Shown here one piece after another: positions 54,702-63,926 of a stretch of DNA of 64,000 nucleotides. Position 1 is the stretch's first letter; each line of letters begins with the position of its first letter. Source of the stretch: Nodularia sp. LEGE 06071 (GTDB lineage Bacteria > Cyanobacteriota > Cyanobacteriia > Cyanobacteriales > Nostocaceae); assembly GCF_015207755.1 (NCBI RefSeq), contig NZ_JADEWH010000012.1:1-64000 (forward strand), given 5' to 3'. Under the pieces are notes generated by a model. The model worked only from the letters and a program-made list of their open reading frames with translations. It was not told the origin of the DNA and did no database searches. Made by a program: the position numbers and the translations under genes.

Positions 54702-56063
54702 CTACAAATGCGATCGCACAAGAAAGGCGACAGCTTCCACATGGGCTGTTTGAGGAAAGAAATCAGCAGGTTGCACCCGTGTAACGGTGTATTGCCCATC
54801 TTGGCATAACAATTTCAGGTCGCGGGCCAGAGTGGCTACTTTACAGCTGACGTAAACTATGCGTGAAGGTTTCGATAGCAATAAAGAATCGATCACAGCG
54901 CGATCGCATCCTTTGCGGGGCGGGTCAAGTAACACCACATCGGGGATGATTCCCATTTCTGGCAGCAATTTCTCTACTGCTCCTACTTGGAATGTGACAT
55001 TATTAATTCCATTGTGTTCGGCATTCAAAATTGCCTGCTGTACTGCTTCTGGTTGTAATTCTATGCCTATGGCTTGGCGGACTTGTTTGGCTAAAGGCAA
55101 TGTTAAAGTCCCAATACCACAATATGCATCAACTAGCAACTCTTGTCCTTGAAGATTGAGTTCGGATTGAATTACCTGTAATAGTGCTTCTGCGGCTTCT
55201 GTATAAACCTGGAAAAAGGTATCTGGAAGGACTTGAAATTCTAAATCAGCGAGTTTTTCTCGCAGGTAGGGAACGCCAGCAATGCAACGAGTTTGAGAAC
55301 CAAAAATGGCATTTGTGCGATCGCTATTTCGATTTAACGACACTCCCATCAATTGGGGATAGCGCTTTAACCATTCCTGGGCTTGCTGTTCAATTCCTGG
55401 TAAATTCCAATCCTTGACTACCAAAGTCAGCAACATTTCCCCAGTCCGCCGTCCAATGCGTAAACCCAGATGGCGGATTTGTCCTTGGTGTTTGCGTTCA
55501 TCGTAAATTCGCCAACCGCGCTGTTGGATATCTTGTTTGACTTCAGCCAATAAAGGATTTAAGCGTGGATCTTGAACAGGACATTGATTTAAATTCACTA
55601 ATTGATGGCTACCTTTTTGGTAGTAACCAGCTTGTACCTGACCTGTGGCGGAAATTCCCAGAGGATAAGTAGATTTATTGCGATAGCCCAAAGGTGCAGA
55701 TGTCGTCAGCACGGGATCGACTGGGGGATTGACAAAACCGCCAATACGTTGTAAAGCTTGGATAACTTGATTATGCTTTGCTAAAAGCTGATATTCATAA
55801 TCAATATGTTGCCACTGACAACCACCACACTTATCAGCCACAATGCAACTAGGTCGCACCCGATGAGGAGATGCTTCCAATAGCTCATGCAGTTTGCCGT
55901 GAGCGTAAGTAGGTTTAACGTATACTAAGCGAACTATAGCGCGATCGCCTGGAACAGTATCAGGAACAAAAACCACCTGTTCCTCAAAGCGTCCCACACC
56001 TTCACCTGTATTACTCAGGTCAGCGATCGTAATTTCAATTAACTCACCCTGTTGTTTAGTCAT
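54702..56063 (-). CDS. rlmD: 23S rRNA (uracil-C5)-methyltransferase RlmD
   Basis: A 453-residue TrmA/RumA-family enzyme that makes m5U in 23S rRNA, expected at U1939. The N-terminal TRAM domain reads IEITIADLSNTGEGVGRFEE. The [4Fe-4S] cysteines are in CIVADKCGGCQWQH plus a more distal Cys. SAM motif I is DAYCGIGTLTLPLA, and the catalytic Cys lies in IVYVSCKVATLARDL. PPRKGCDRAVID is also visible. Length and motifs are normal. An STRR array (ATTGGTC units) lies upstream. The exact target base is inferred from the family. Confidence 0.92.
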   Translation of the reverse strand: MTKQQGELIEITIADLSNTGEGVGRFEEQVVFVPDTVPGDRAIVRLVYVKPTYAHGKLHELLEASPHRVRPSCIVADKCGGCQWQHIDYEYQLLAKHNQVIQALQRIGGFVNPPVDPVLTTSAPLGYRNKSTYPLGISATGQVQAGYYQKGSHQLVNLNQCPVQDPRLNPLLAEVKQDIQQRGWRIYDERKHQGQIRHLGLRIGRRTGEMLLTLVVKDWNLPGIEQQAQEWLKRYPQLMGVSLNRNSDRTNAIFGSQTRCIAGVPYLREKLADLEFQVLPDTFFQVYTEAAEALLQVIQSELNLQGQELLVDAYCGIGTLTLPLAKQVRQAIGIELQPEAVQQAILNAEHNGINNVTFQVGAVEKLLPEMGIIPDVVLLDPPRKGCDRAVIDSLLLSKPSRIVYVSCKVATLARDLKLLCQDGQYTVTRVQPADFFPQTAHVEAVAFLVRSHL

Positions 56064-56175
56064 TAGTTATTAGTTATTGGTTATTAGTCATTGGTCATTG
56101 GTCATTGGTCATTGGGAACTTACCGTCTTCTCCCCCCTGCACCCTGCACCCTGCTCCCCTGCCTCTTCTTCCTCA
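56060..56175. repeat. STRR arrays upstream of rlmD and apcD
   Basis: TTGGTCA/TTAGTTA heptamers at 56063-56115 and CTGCACC/CTGCTCC units at ~56133-56166. They lie in the divergent intergenic space and probably flank two promoters. Confidence 0.8.
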
Positions 56176-56253
56176 TCTTCCCAATTTTCCTTTCTTTGTG
56201 TACCTCAGACTCGGTAAACTAGCAGATAATATTTCGCGTGATTGCGTATAGTT

Positions 56254-56739
56254 ATGACTGTCATTAGCCAAGTTATTCTCCAAGCCGACGACCAACTGCG
56301 TTATCCCAGCAGTGGCGAACTCAAAAACATCAAAGATTATTTGCAAACCGGTGTCCAACGGACGCGCATTGCTGCGACCTTAGCTGAGAACGAAAAAAAG
56401 ATTGTTCAAGAAGCCACCAAAAAGCTTTGGCAAAAGCGACCAGACTTTATCGCCCCCGGCGGTAATGCTTACGGCGAACGTCAGCGTTCTCTGTGTATCC
56501 GTGACTTTGGCTGGTACTTGCGCCTAATTACCTATGGCGTACTTGCTGGCGACAAAGAACCAATCGAAAAAATTGGTTTAATTGGTGTGCGAGAAATGTA
56601 CAATTCTTTAGGTGTTCCAGTCCCCGGCATGGTAGAAGCTATCAATGCCTTGAAAACAGCCTCTATTGACTTACTCAGTGCGGAAGACGCAGCCCAAGCA
56701 GCACCCTACTTTGATTACATCATTCAAGCGATGTCCTAA
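56254..56739 (+). CDS. apcD: Allophycocyanin-B alpha subunit ApcD
   Basis: A 161-residue phycobiliprotein of the phycobilisome core, a terminal emitter that passes energy to photosystem I (and PSII). The phycocyanobilin attachment Cys is Cys81 in the [18 protein letters not shown] segment. [35 protein letters not shown] and [10 protein letters not shown] are classic allophycocyanin features. The ATG at 56254 gives this standard length; the TTG at 56242 is less likely. It stands alone, away from the main apcABC operon, as is usual for apcD. Confidence 0.95.
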   Translation: MTVISQVILQADDQLRYPSSGELKNIKDYLQTGVQRTRIAATLAENEKKIVQEATKKLWQKRPDFIAPGGNAYGERQRSLCIRDFGWYLRLITYGVLAGDKEPIEKIGLIGVREMYNSLGVPVPGMVEAINALKTASIDLLSAEDAAQAAPYFDYIIQAMS

Positions 56740-56822
56740 TCAAACTGGTGTTGGTTTTTGGATTGTAATTCCAATCTACTCAAGTTAATTAGATCCATAA
56801 GATTCATCATTTGATCATAACC

Positions 56823-56883
56823 TCCCCACATTTGGTAATAGCTTTGGCAAAATATCTGTCAGGTTATTAACTAGATGTGGGGA
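56823..56883 (+). terminator. Possible terminator of apcD
   Basis: TCCCCACAT (56823-56831) can pair with ATGTGGGGA (56875-56883), followed by AATTTT. The loop of 43 bases is long, so the call is tentative. Confidence 0.4.
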
Positions 56884-56927
56884 AATTTTAACTGATCGTC
56901 GTGAATCATAGAGTAGTTAATTGGAGT

Positions 56928-57113
56928 AACGAACCGCAAAGTACGCAAAGGACACAAAGAAAGAAAGAACTGGGATTAAGACAGTGTTAATTGCTGAAAA
57001 TCCTAATTCAATAGGGTGTATACAGGCTAAAGCCCCGCAGGGCTTTAAGTCTCATACCATTTCCTTCTTTCTCTCTCTATCTTTGTGTACTTTGTGTCCT
57101 TTGCGGTTCGTTC
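56928..57113. repeat. Inverted pair of ~45-bp dispersed repeats upstream of purL
   Basis: AACGAACCGCAAAGTACGCA at 56928 has its near reverse complement ending at 57112 (TTTGCGGTTCGTT). The arms carry CACAAAGAAAGAAAG / CTTTCTCTCTCTATC tracts. A small perfect hairpin AAAGCCC-CGCA-GGGCTTT lies between at ~57030-57047. The whole may form a large cruciform. No gene is seen in 56740-57219. Confidence 0.65.
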
Positions 57114-57219
57114 CTCTTCAAAAAATATCCAAAAAAGTATCAATTGCATGGCGAGAACTGCACATATAGTGTAACTAAATCGATACAATAGTTCTCTGTA
57201 CTCTTGGTGCATTATTTCC

Positions 57220-59625
57220 ATGACCGCCACCTCCTCTACTCCCTTTTCCCCGCAAGAAATCGCCGCCGAAGGTTTAAAACCAGAAGAATATGCAGAAATT
57301 GTCAAACGCTTAGGGCGACATCCCAACAAAGCTGAACTGGGAATGTTTGGGGTGATGTGGTCTGAACATTGCTGTTACAAAAATTCCCGGCCATTACTCA
57401 AACAGTTTCCCACCACAGGCCCCCGCATCCTAGTTGGCCCTGGTGAAAATGCTGGGGTTGTAGACATAGGCGACGGCAGACAATTAGCATTTAAAATTGA
57501 ATCTCATAACCACCCCTCAGCTGTTGAACCTTTCCAAGGCGCAGCTACTGGTGTAGGCGGAATTCTCCGAGATATTTTTACAATGGGGGCGCGTCCCATT
57601 GCTTTATTAAATTCTTTACGTTTCGGTGATTTAGACGACCCCAAAACCCAAAGATTGTTTACAGGTGTGGTCGCGGGAATCTCCCATTATGGTAATTGTG
57701 TTGGGGTTCCCACTGTCGGAGGTGAAGTTTACTTTGACAAAGCTTACTCCGGAAATCCTTTAGTCAACGTGATGGCGCTGGGATTGATGGAAACGCCGGA
57801 AATTGTCAAATCGGGGGCTTCTGGTTTCGGTAATCCGGTACTGTATGTTGGTTCTACCACCGGACGCGATGGTATGGGTGGGGCAAGTTTTGCTAGTACA
57901 GAATTAAGCGATAAATCACTAGATAACCGTCCCGCCGTGCAAGTAGGCGACCCCTTTATCGAAAAGTCTTTAATTGAAGCTTGTTTGGAAGCGTTTAAAA
58001 CTGGTGCAGTTGTCGCCGCCCAAGATATGGGTGCTGCTGGGATCACCTGTTCCACATCAGAAATGGCGGCTAAAGGTGGTGTAGGGATTGAATTTGATTT
58101 AGATAAGATTCCTGTGCGAGAAACAGGAATGGTTCCCTATGAATACCTGCTTTCGGAATCTCAAGAAAGAATGCTATTTGTTGCCCACAAGGGGCGGGAA
58201 CAAGAGCTAATTGATATTTTTGAACGTTGGGGACTTCACGCTGTGGTTGCCGGTACGGTGATTGCTGAACCCATTGTGCGGATTTTATTCCGGGGTAAAG
58301 TAGCCGCAGAAATTCCGGCTGAGGCGTTGGCGGAAAATACCCCACTTTATGAACGGGAATTGTTGGCGGAACCACCAGAATATGCCCGTGAAGCTTGGAA
58401 ATGGTCGCCTGATTCTTTACCGAGTTGCACAACAACTGGGATTGAAATTCAAGAAAAATTGCAATCTTGGGATGATATTCTGTTAACTTTGCTCGATACG
58501 CCAACGATCGCTTCTAAAAGTTGGGTCTATCGTCAGTATGACCATCAGGTGCAGAATAATACGGTGATTTTACCAGGTGGTGCTGATGCGGCTGTGGTGC
58601 GCTTACGTCCCCTGGAAAAAAATCAAAATGAAACGTCAGAGCCTGAAAGTTTTACAACAGGGGTGGCGGCGACTGTAGACTGTAATCCTCGTTATGTTTA
58701 TCTTGACCCTTACGAGGGAGCTAAGGCAGTGGTGGCAGAAGCGGCTCGAAATCTTAGCTGTGTGGGTGCTGAACCTCTGGCGGTGACGGATAATCTCAAT
58801 TTTGGCAGTCCAGAAAAACCTATTGGTTACTGGCAATTGGCTGAAGCTTGTCGGGGTTTGTCTGAAGGTTGTCTGGAATTAGCAACACCAGTTACAGGGG
58901 GGAATGTCTCTCTGTACAATGAAACTTTTGATGCTGAAGGTAATCCCCAACCCATTTATCCCACTCCGGTGGTGGGGATGGTGGGATTGATTCCCGATTT
59001 AAGCAAAATTTGTGGTCAAGGTTGGCAAGCAGCAGGTGATCTAATTTATCTTTTGGGTTTACCTCTGACATCCCCCATTAGTTTGGGTGCATCTGAGTAT
59101 TTAGCGACTATCCACAAGACTGTGGCTGGAAAGCCGCCACGGGTAGATTTTGATTTAGAACGTCGTGTACAGCAAGTTTGCCGTGACGGTATTCGTGCGG
59201 GTTGGATACGTTCAGCCCATGATTCTGCTGAGGGCGGAGTGGCTGTTGCTTTGGCTGAATCTTGCCTTTCTGGGAAATTAGGTGCGGAAATTAACATAGA
59301 AATCCCTGAAAACCAGTTAAATCGTCTGGATGAAGTGCTGTTTGGTGAAGGTGGGGCGAGAATTTTAGTTTCGGTAACATCGGCAGAACAGAAAAATTGG
59401 GAATCTTACTTACAGTCACATCTGGGACAAAGTTGGCAAAAGCTGGGTACAGTGGGTAATTCAGGCAATTCTGAAGCAGGTTTGTTAATTTTAAATTCTG
59501 ATAACCAAACCTTAATCAAAGTTAGTATGGAACAAATGAGCGATCGCTATTTCCACGCGATAGCGAAGCGCTGCTGCAAGCAGTTCGCCAACCGTCTTGC
59601 TAACCCAACCAATACTCCCAATTAA
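57220..59625 (+). CDS. purL: Phosphoribosylformylglycinamidine synthase subunit PurL
   Basis: The ATP-dependent FGAM synthase of purine synthesis, of the small-PurL type that works with PurQ and PurS. The 801-residue protein has [15 protein letters not shown], the HNHPS metal/substrate motif in [26 protein letters not shown]-type regions, and a second half with [12 protein letters not shown] and [14 protein letters not shown]. The last ~20 residues ([20 protein letters not shown]) are encoded by an inserted dispersed repeat and replace the normal C-terminus. purF follows 280 bases downstream on the same strand. Confidence 0.97.
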   Translation: MTATSSTPFSPQEIAAEGLKPEEYAEIVKRLGRHPNKAELGMFGVMWSEHCCYKNSRPLLKQFPTTGPRILVGPGENAGVVDIGDGRQLAFKIESHNHPSAVEPFQGAATGVGGILRDIFTMGARPIALLNSLRFGDLDDPKTQRLFTGVVAGISHYGNCVGVPTVGGEVYFDKAYSGNPLVNVMALGLMETPEIVKSGASGFGNPVLYVGSTTGRDGMGGASFASTELSDKSLDNRPAVQVGDPFIEKSLIEACLEAFKTGAVVAAQDMGAAGITCSTSEMAAKGGVGIEFDLDKIPVRETGMVPYEYLLSESQERMLFVAHKGREQELIDIFERWGLHAVVAGTVIAEPIVRILFRGKVAAEIPAEALAENTPLYERELLAEPPEYAREAWKWSPDSLPSCTTTGIEIQEKLQSWDDILLTLLDTPTIASKSWVYRQYDHQVQNNTVILPGGADAAVVRLRPLEKNQNETSEPESFTTGVAATVDCNPRYVYLDPYEGAKAVVAEAARNLSCVGAEPLAVTDNLNFGSPEKPIGYWQLAEACRGLSEGCLELATPVTGGNVSLYNETFDAEGNPQPIYPTPVVGMVGLIPDLSKICGQGWQAAGDLIYLLGLPLTSPISLGASEYLATIHKTVAGKPPRVDFDLERRVQQVCRDGIRAGWIRSAHDSAEGGVAVALAESCLSGKLGAEINIEIPENQLNRLDEVLFGEGGARILVSVTSAEQKNWESYLQSHLGQSWQKLGTVGNSGNSEAGLLILNSDNQTLIKVSMEQMSDRYFHAIAKRCCKQFANRLANPTNTPN
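59556..59589. repeat. Dispersed hairpin repeat inside the purL 3' end
   Basis: CGCGATAGCGAAGCGCTGCT then GCAAGCAGTTCGCC, near-identical to 37727-37760. Here it lies within the purL reading frame and adds codons to the C-terminus. Confidence 0.7.
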
Positions 59626-59904
59626 TTTTTTCTATCCCCTATACCGGGATAATTAACGTCTGTGAGCATAATTACGCTAATGTTTTAATAGATGGTTAAC
59701 GATTCGTTAAGAATTTGGCAACTATCCAGCGACATAATCCCAGTGACCAAATAATTACTAATTCGTAGTTTGTCATTCGTAATAAATTCCAGATCAGAAT
59801 ACAGCACAACTGACTCAATTTATGGATGGGGTAGTAATTACGAATTACGAATTATCAATTACGGATTATTCTGACTTGACACCCAAACCAGGAGCAAAGC
59901 TAGC

Positions 59905-61425
59905 ATGATTCCCATCCATTCCGTGACTATGGCTTCGCCACGCAAGCTATCGGATGAATACCCGAATCAGGAGACAGACCAAATTAATAGTCATGAACAT
60001 CGACCAGACAAGCCAGAAGAAGCTTGTGGTGTTTTTGGCATTTACGCACCAGAAGCAGATGTTGCCAAAATGACCTACTTTGGATTGTATGCCCTCCAAC
60101 ATCGGGGTCAAGAATCAGCTGGGATTGCCACGTTTGAGGATGCTAAAGTACACCTGCACAAAGACATGGGCTTAGTGTCTCAAGTCTTTAATGAATCGAT
60201 TTTGGAGCATTTGCCCGGAAATATCGCTGTGGGTCACACTCGTTATTCCACCACTGGTTCGAGTCGCAAAGATAATGCCCAGCCTGCTGTGGTTGAAACT
60301 CGATTAGGTTCATTAGCTTTAGCACATAATGGTAATTTAGTCAATACTGTAAAATTACGCGAAGAGTTAGTCGAGACTAAAGTTAGTTTAGTGACCACCA
60401 CAGACTCAGAAATGATTGCTTTTGCGATCGCCGAAGCTGTGAACTCTGGTGCAGATTGGCTAGAAGGATCAATTCAAGCGTTTCATCGTTGCGAAGGCGC
60501 TTTTAGTTTAGTGATTGGGACTCCCGTTGGCGTGATGGGTGTTCGCGATCCCAATGGTATCCGCCCCTTAGTAATTGGGACTTTACCCGGTAATCCAGTT
60601 CGTTACGTCTTGGCTTCGGAAACTTGTGGTTTAGATATCATTGGAGCCGAATACTTACGAGATGTGGAACCAGGCGAGTTAGTTTGGATCACTGAAGCCG
60701 GTTTGGCTTCCTACCATTGGAGTCAAAAACCTGAGCGCAAGTTGTGTATCTTTGAGATGATTTACTTTGCTCGTCCTGATAGCATCATGCACAACGAAAG
60801 TTTGTACACCTATCGCATGAGGTTAGGGCGACGCATAGCCGCAGAATCGGCTGTAGATGCTGATATTGTCTTTGGTGTTCCTGATTCGGGAATCCCTGCG
60901 GCCATTGGATTTTCCCAAGCCTCTGGTGTACCTTACATGGAAGGATTGATTAAAAACCGCTATGTGGGGCGAACCTTTATTCAGCCTACACAATCGATGC
61001 GCGAAACCGGGATTCGGATGAAACTCAACCCCCTCAAAGATGTGCTGCTGGGTAAACGCGTGATTATTGTGGATGATTCCATTGTCCGGGGTACAACCAG
61101 CCGGAAACTGGTTAAAGCCTTGCGTGAAGCAGGTGCAACAGAAGTACATATGCGAATTTCTTCTCCACCCGTTACACATCCCTGTTTTTACGGGATCGAT
61201 ACTGATAGTCAGGATCAGCTGATTGCTGCTACCAAGTCCGTGGCAGAAATTGCCGAGCAGTTGGGAGTAGATAGCCTTGCTTATCTCAGTTGGGAGGGTA
61301 TGCTACAAGAAACGCAGGAAGATACGAATACTTTCTGTTCGGCTTGTTTTACTGGGAATTATCCTGTGACTATTCCTGAGCAAGTCAAGCGTTCTAAGCT
61401 GATTTTGGAAAAAGTTGTGGTTTAG
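59905..61425 (+). CDS. purF: Amidophosphoribosyltransferase
   Basis: Catalyses the first committed step of purine synthesis, from PRPP and glutamine to phosphoribosylamine. The 506-residue protein has the nucleophile Cys41 in EEACGVFGIYAPEA after a ~40-residue N-terminal part that is probably removed as a propeptide, the glutaminase core ALQHRGQESAGIAT, VGHTRYSTTG, LAHNGNLVN, and the PRPP motif VIIVDDSIVRGTTS. Cysteines for a [4Fe-4S] cluster of the Bacillus type are in PVTHPCFYGID and FCSACFTGNYP. It follows purL. Confidence 0.97.
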   Translation: MIPIHSVTMASPRKLSDEYPNQETDQINSHEHRPDKPEEACGVFGIYAPEADVAKMTYFGLYALQHRGQESAGIATFEDAKVHLHKDMGLVSQVFNESILEHLPGNIAVGHTRYSTTGSSRKDNAQPAVVETRLGSLALAHNGNLVNTVKLREELVETKVSLVTTTDSEMIAFAIAEAVNSGADWLEGSIQAFHRCEGAFSLVIGTPVGVMGVRDPNGIRPLVIGTLPGNPVRYVLASETCGLDIIGAEYLRDVEPGELVWITEAGLASYHWSQKPERKLCIFEMIYFARPDSIMHNESLYTYRMRLGRRIAAESAVDADIVFGVPDSGIPAAIGFSQASGVPYMEGLIKNRYVGRTFIQPTQSMRETGIRMKLNPLKDVLLGKRVIIVDDSIVRGTTSRKLVKALREAGATEVHMRISSPPVTHPCFYGIDTDSQDQLIAATKSVAEIAEQLGVDSLAYLSWEGMLQETQEDTNTFCSACFTGNYPVTIPEQVKRSKLILEKVVV

Positions 61426-61444
61426 AGAAAACCTCACTCCAACC

Positions 61445-61622
61445 CTCTCCTTACTAAGGAGCTACGGTGTACACACAAGTCCTGCCTGTCTGCGTTTGAG
61501 CCTGTTTAGCCCCCTAAATCCCCCAAGTTTGGGGGACTTTGAAAATTCTTGTTCCCCCAGAATTGGGGGTTAGGGGGCGATTCGATCACTTGTGTGTACA
61601 CGGTAGTTACTAAGGAGAGGGA
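61445..61622 (+). terminator. purF terminator palindrome split by a MITE
   Basis: Without the inserted element the flanks read CCCTCTCCTTACTAAGGAGA followed by GGG, a perfect palindrome ~20 bases behind purF that would be a terminator stem. The MITE at 61462-61606 now separates its arms. Confidence 0.55.
61462..61606. mobile_element. 145-bp MITE with 19-bp terminal inverted repeats
   Basis: The ends CTACGGTGTACACACAAGT (61462-61480) and its inverse at 61588-61606 (CTACCGTGTACACACAAGT read inward) differ at one base. The 11-bp sequence TTACTAAGGAG flanks both sides (61451-61461, 61607-61617) as a target-site duplication. The interior has two long hairpin arms (CCCCCTAAATCCCCC ... GGGGGTTAGGGGGC). 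No ORF, so it is non-autonomous. Confidence 0.85.
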
Positions 61623-61655
61623 GCAAGAAAGTTGTTTCTCCCTAATTGATCAAAA

Positions 61656-61910
61656 TTACGGATAAAAATCAATATCGAAAATTTTACTTGGGGAAAAAGG
61701 GCAACTTTCAGGAAACTTACTCACAGATAATTGAGTTTCTTTACTGGCTAATTTTCTAGCCATTTGATAACATTTATTAAATACTGTAGCCAAATAAATT
61801 TTTTCTAAACTAGGGCTATCATCAAAGATGAATAACAGTTGACGACGTTGTTCATCAATAGTCGATAACCAGTTATTATAGCATTTTGAGGATGCCTTGA
61901 TTTCGTGGCT
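61656..61910 (-). pseudogene. DUF29 C-terminal fragment
   Basis: Reads YNNWLSTIDEQRRQLLFIFD, DSPSLEKIYLATVFNKCYQM and SKFPESCPFSPSKIFDIDFYP, the C-terminal half of DUF29 proteins (about 150 residues when whole). The expected N-terminal half is missing; the frame upstream overlaps the 93-residue gene out of frame. I judge it truncated. DUF29 has no known function. Confidence 0.65.
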
Positions 61911-61911
61911 T

Positions 61912-62193
61912 TCAACTATGCTGCATAAATTCAACTTTGGGCAATAAAGGATCTGTAACAACTCCTACGCCGCTAAAACCCCAACGCTTGAGCAAGTTTC
62001 CCAATTGTGTACCCGGAATAGATTCTACAGCGAAGCGGTTGGCTAATTCACCTGCATGGGTGTTGAGATAGCTTAAAGCATCAAAGTTTTCGCGAAACAG
62101 CAATAGATAACCTGAAGTTTCTGCATCGGGATGAGCTAGGAGATAACGACCGTCTGCTTGCGATCGCACTATATAATAAATTTCAGAAAACAT
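61912..62193 (-). CDS. Small conserved cyanobacterial protein
   Basis: A 93-residue protein, MFSEIYYIVRSQADGRYLLA followed by GYLLLFRENFDALSYLNTHA and PGTQLGNLLKRWGFSGVGVV. It has no domain that I can name, but regular alternation of strand and helix and no signal peptide. It begins just after a partial duplicate of itself (62195-62266) and lies downstream of the permease gene. Probably expressed; function unknown. Confidence 0.65.
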   Translation of the reverse strand: MFSEIYYIVRSQADGRYLLAHPDAETSGYLLLFRENFDALSYLNTHAGELANRFAVESIPGTQLGNLLKRWGFSGVGVVTDPLLPKVEFMQHS

Positions 62194-62194
62194 A

Positions 62195-62266
62195 GTACCC
62201 GGAATAAATTCTACAGCGAAGCGGTTAGCTAGTTCACCTACGTGGGTGATAAATTTCAGAAAACAT
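62195..62266 (-). pseudogene. Internally deleted duplicate of the 93-residue gene
   Basis: On the minus strand it starts ATGTTTTCTGAAATTTAT, the same first six codons as the intact gene, then jumps to the sequence for the region around residues 45-62 (compare 62009-62060) and ends just before the intact start. About 70 bp in all, closed by a stop within ten codons. It may now act as the leader of the intact gene. Confidence 0.7.
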
Positions 62267-62272
62267 ACTCAA

Positions 62273-63313
62273 TTAAGAATCCAAACGAATCCGGGGATCG
62301 GCTACTTTTAAAAGCAAATCTGCCATTAAATTGCCTATATTCAACAATACAGCACTCATTACTAAGCTAGACATCACTAAATACTGGTCTTTTGCCATTA
62401 CCGCCTGCAAAGTCAATCTCCCTAAACCAGGCCAGTTAAAGAATTGTTCAGCAATGAATGCACCACCTAATAAACCAGCCAATTCAAAGCCTAATATCGT
62501 AATTAAGGGATTTATGGCATTGCGGAGGGCGTGAACGTAAATCACCCGATTCTCCGGTAGTCCCTTAGCACGAGCCGTTTGGATATAATCTTGACGCAGA
62601 ACATCCAGCAATTCACCGCGAGTGATTCTTTGCAAACCAGCAAAGCTAGTGATACTTAAAGCAATTGTTGGTAAAATCATGTGCCAGCCGATATCAATGA
62701 TTTTACCAAACCAAGAGAAATCAGCATGATTGATGCTTGTCATTCCACCTACTGGGAATAAAGGTGAGGTGATTTGAGCAAATATGAGCAGAAACAAGGC
62801 AGTGATGAAACTGGGAAATCCTTGTCCGGTGTAGCTAATCACTTGTAAAATGCGGTCGGTGGCTTGATTTTGTTTAACAGCAGCGAGAATTCCAAAAGGA
62901 ATGGCGATCGCCCAGGTACAGAATAAAGATGCGATCGCTAAAAGTAAAGTTGCTGGTATCCGTTCCCACAACAAAGAAGCAACTGAACGTTGATAAACAA
63001 AACTCGTGCCGAAATCTCCGTATCTCACAATTCGCCATAACCATAGCCCAAACTGTTCTGGCCAAGATTTATTCAAACCAAACTGTTCCCTTAATTCCTC
63101 AATTCTTTCTGGGGAAATTGTCGGATTTTGCCGCAGGGTATCTACATAATCCCCTGGAGATAGTTTCATGATAAAAAACGACAGCGCCGTTGCCAATAAT
63201 AAGGTAAACAGTGCTTGGAATATCCGTTTTACCACATAAAAAAATGTTTCGTTCGTGACTAGCCCGATGAGCCAATCCCGACCTGTCTCCAAGGAAATTT
63301 TGGTAGAAGTCAT
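62273..63313 (-). CDS. Dpp/Opp-type ABC transporter permease
   Basis: A 346-residue inner-membrane permease with six predicted transmembrane segments. The family's N-terminal motif is ALSFFIMKLSPGDYVDTLRQ, and the ATPase-contacting loop is RAKGLPENRVIYVHALRNAI followed by NPLITILG. This is the DppB/OppB subfamily for peptides, nickel or sugars. Its partner permease, ATPases and binding protein are not in the window; either they are encoded elsewhere or this is a dispersed system, as often in cyanobacteria. It lies between apt and the small gene. Confidence 0.9.
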   Translation of the reverse strand: MTSTKISLETGRDWLIGLVTNETFFYVVKRIFQALFTLLLATALSFFIMKLSPGDYVDTLRQNPTISPERIEELREQFGLNKSWPEQFGLWLWRIVRYGDFGTSFVYQRSVASLLWERIPATLLLAIASLFCTWAIAIPFGILAAVKQNQATDRILQVISYTGQGFPSFITALFLLIFAQITSPLFPVGGMTSINHADFSWFGKIIDIGWHMILPTIALSITSFAGLQRITRGELLDVLRQDYIQTARAKGLPENRVIYVHALRNAINPLITILGFELAGLLGGAFIAEQFFNWPGLGRLTLQAVMAKDQYLVMSSLVMSAVLLNIGNLMADLLLKVADPRIRLDS

Positions 63314-63373
63314 AACAGTTTAGTCATTGGTCATTGGTAATTTGCTCAAGGATATAGGAGAAAGCATCCATAA

Positions 63374-63892
63374 TTAGTATTCAATTAGAGAAATAATCGG
63401 CACATCTGGTAAATGTTTCCGTCCTTGTAAATCCCGTAGCTCGATAATAAACCCAAATCCGACCAGTTCGCAGCCAAACTTCTGCACCAACTTGGCCGTT
63501 GCATTGGCTGTACCACCTGTAGCAATCAAATCATCCACAATTAAAACACGGCTATCTGGATTTAACGCGTCTTGATGCATTTCCAGACAGTCTGTACCAT
63601 ACTCTAATTCATATTCAATTGAATGAACTGCTGCTGGTAACTTTCCCTGTTTACGAACGGGAATAAAACCCGCTCCTAATTTGTAAGCTAAAGGAGGGCC
63701 AAAAATAAACCCACGGGACTCCATCCCCAGAACATAATCCACCTGGAATCCAGCTTGAATACATTTTTTGCTAAAAAAGTCAATAGTGTAGCGTAATCCC
63801 TCTGGATCGCGCAGTAAAGTAGTTATATCTCGAAACAAAATTCCGGGTTTGGGAAAATTTGGGATGTCGCGAATTAGAGACTTTAAATCCAT
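63374..63892 (-). CDS. apt: Adenine phosphoribosyltransferase
   Basis: The purine-salvage enzyme that makes AMP from adenine and PRPP. The 172-residue protein has the N-terminal [29 protein letters not shown], the PRPP-binding motif [15 protein letters not shown] and the C-terminal IELRDLQGR. Length is normal. It is upstream of the permease by 60 bases on the same strand. It fits with the de novo purine genes nearby. Confidence 0.96.
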   Translation of the reverse strand: MDLKSLIRDIPNFPKPGILFRDITTLLRDPEGLRYTIDFFSKKCIQAGFQVDYVLGMESRGFIFGPPLAYKLGAGFIPVRKQGKLPAAVHSIEYELEYGTDCLEMHQDALNPDSRVLIVDDLIATGGTANATAKLVQKFGCELVGFGFIIELRDLQGRKHLPDVPIISLIEY

Positions 63893-63897
63893 AAATA

Positions 63898-63926
63898 TGA
63901 GGGAGTAGGGAGTAGGGAGTAGGCTT
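63898..63926. repeat. STRR array upstream of apt
   Basis: GGGAGTA repeated three to four times. The same heptamer occurs near groEL (48113-48143, complement). Confidence 0.8.

Noticed and set aside
57045-57329. 94-codon ORF on the minus strand over the purL start
   Set aside because: It overlaps the strongly conserved purL N-terminus antisense and part of an inverted repeat; no family resemblance.
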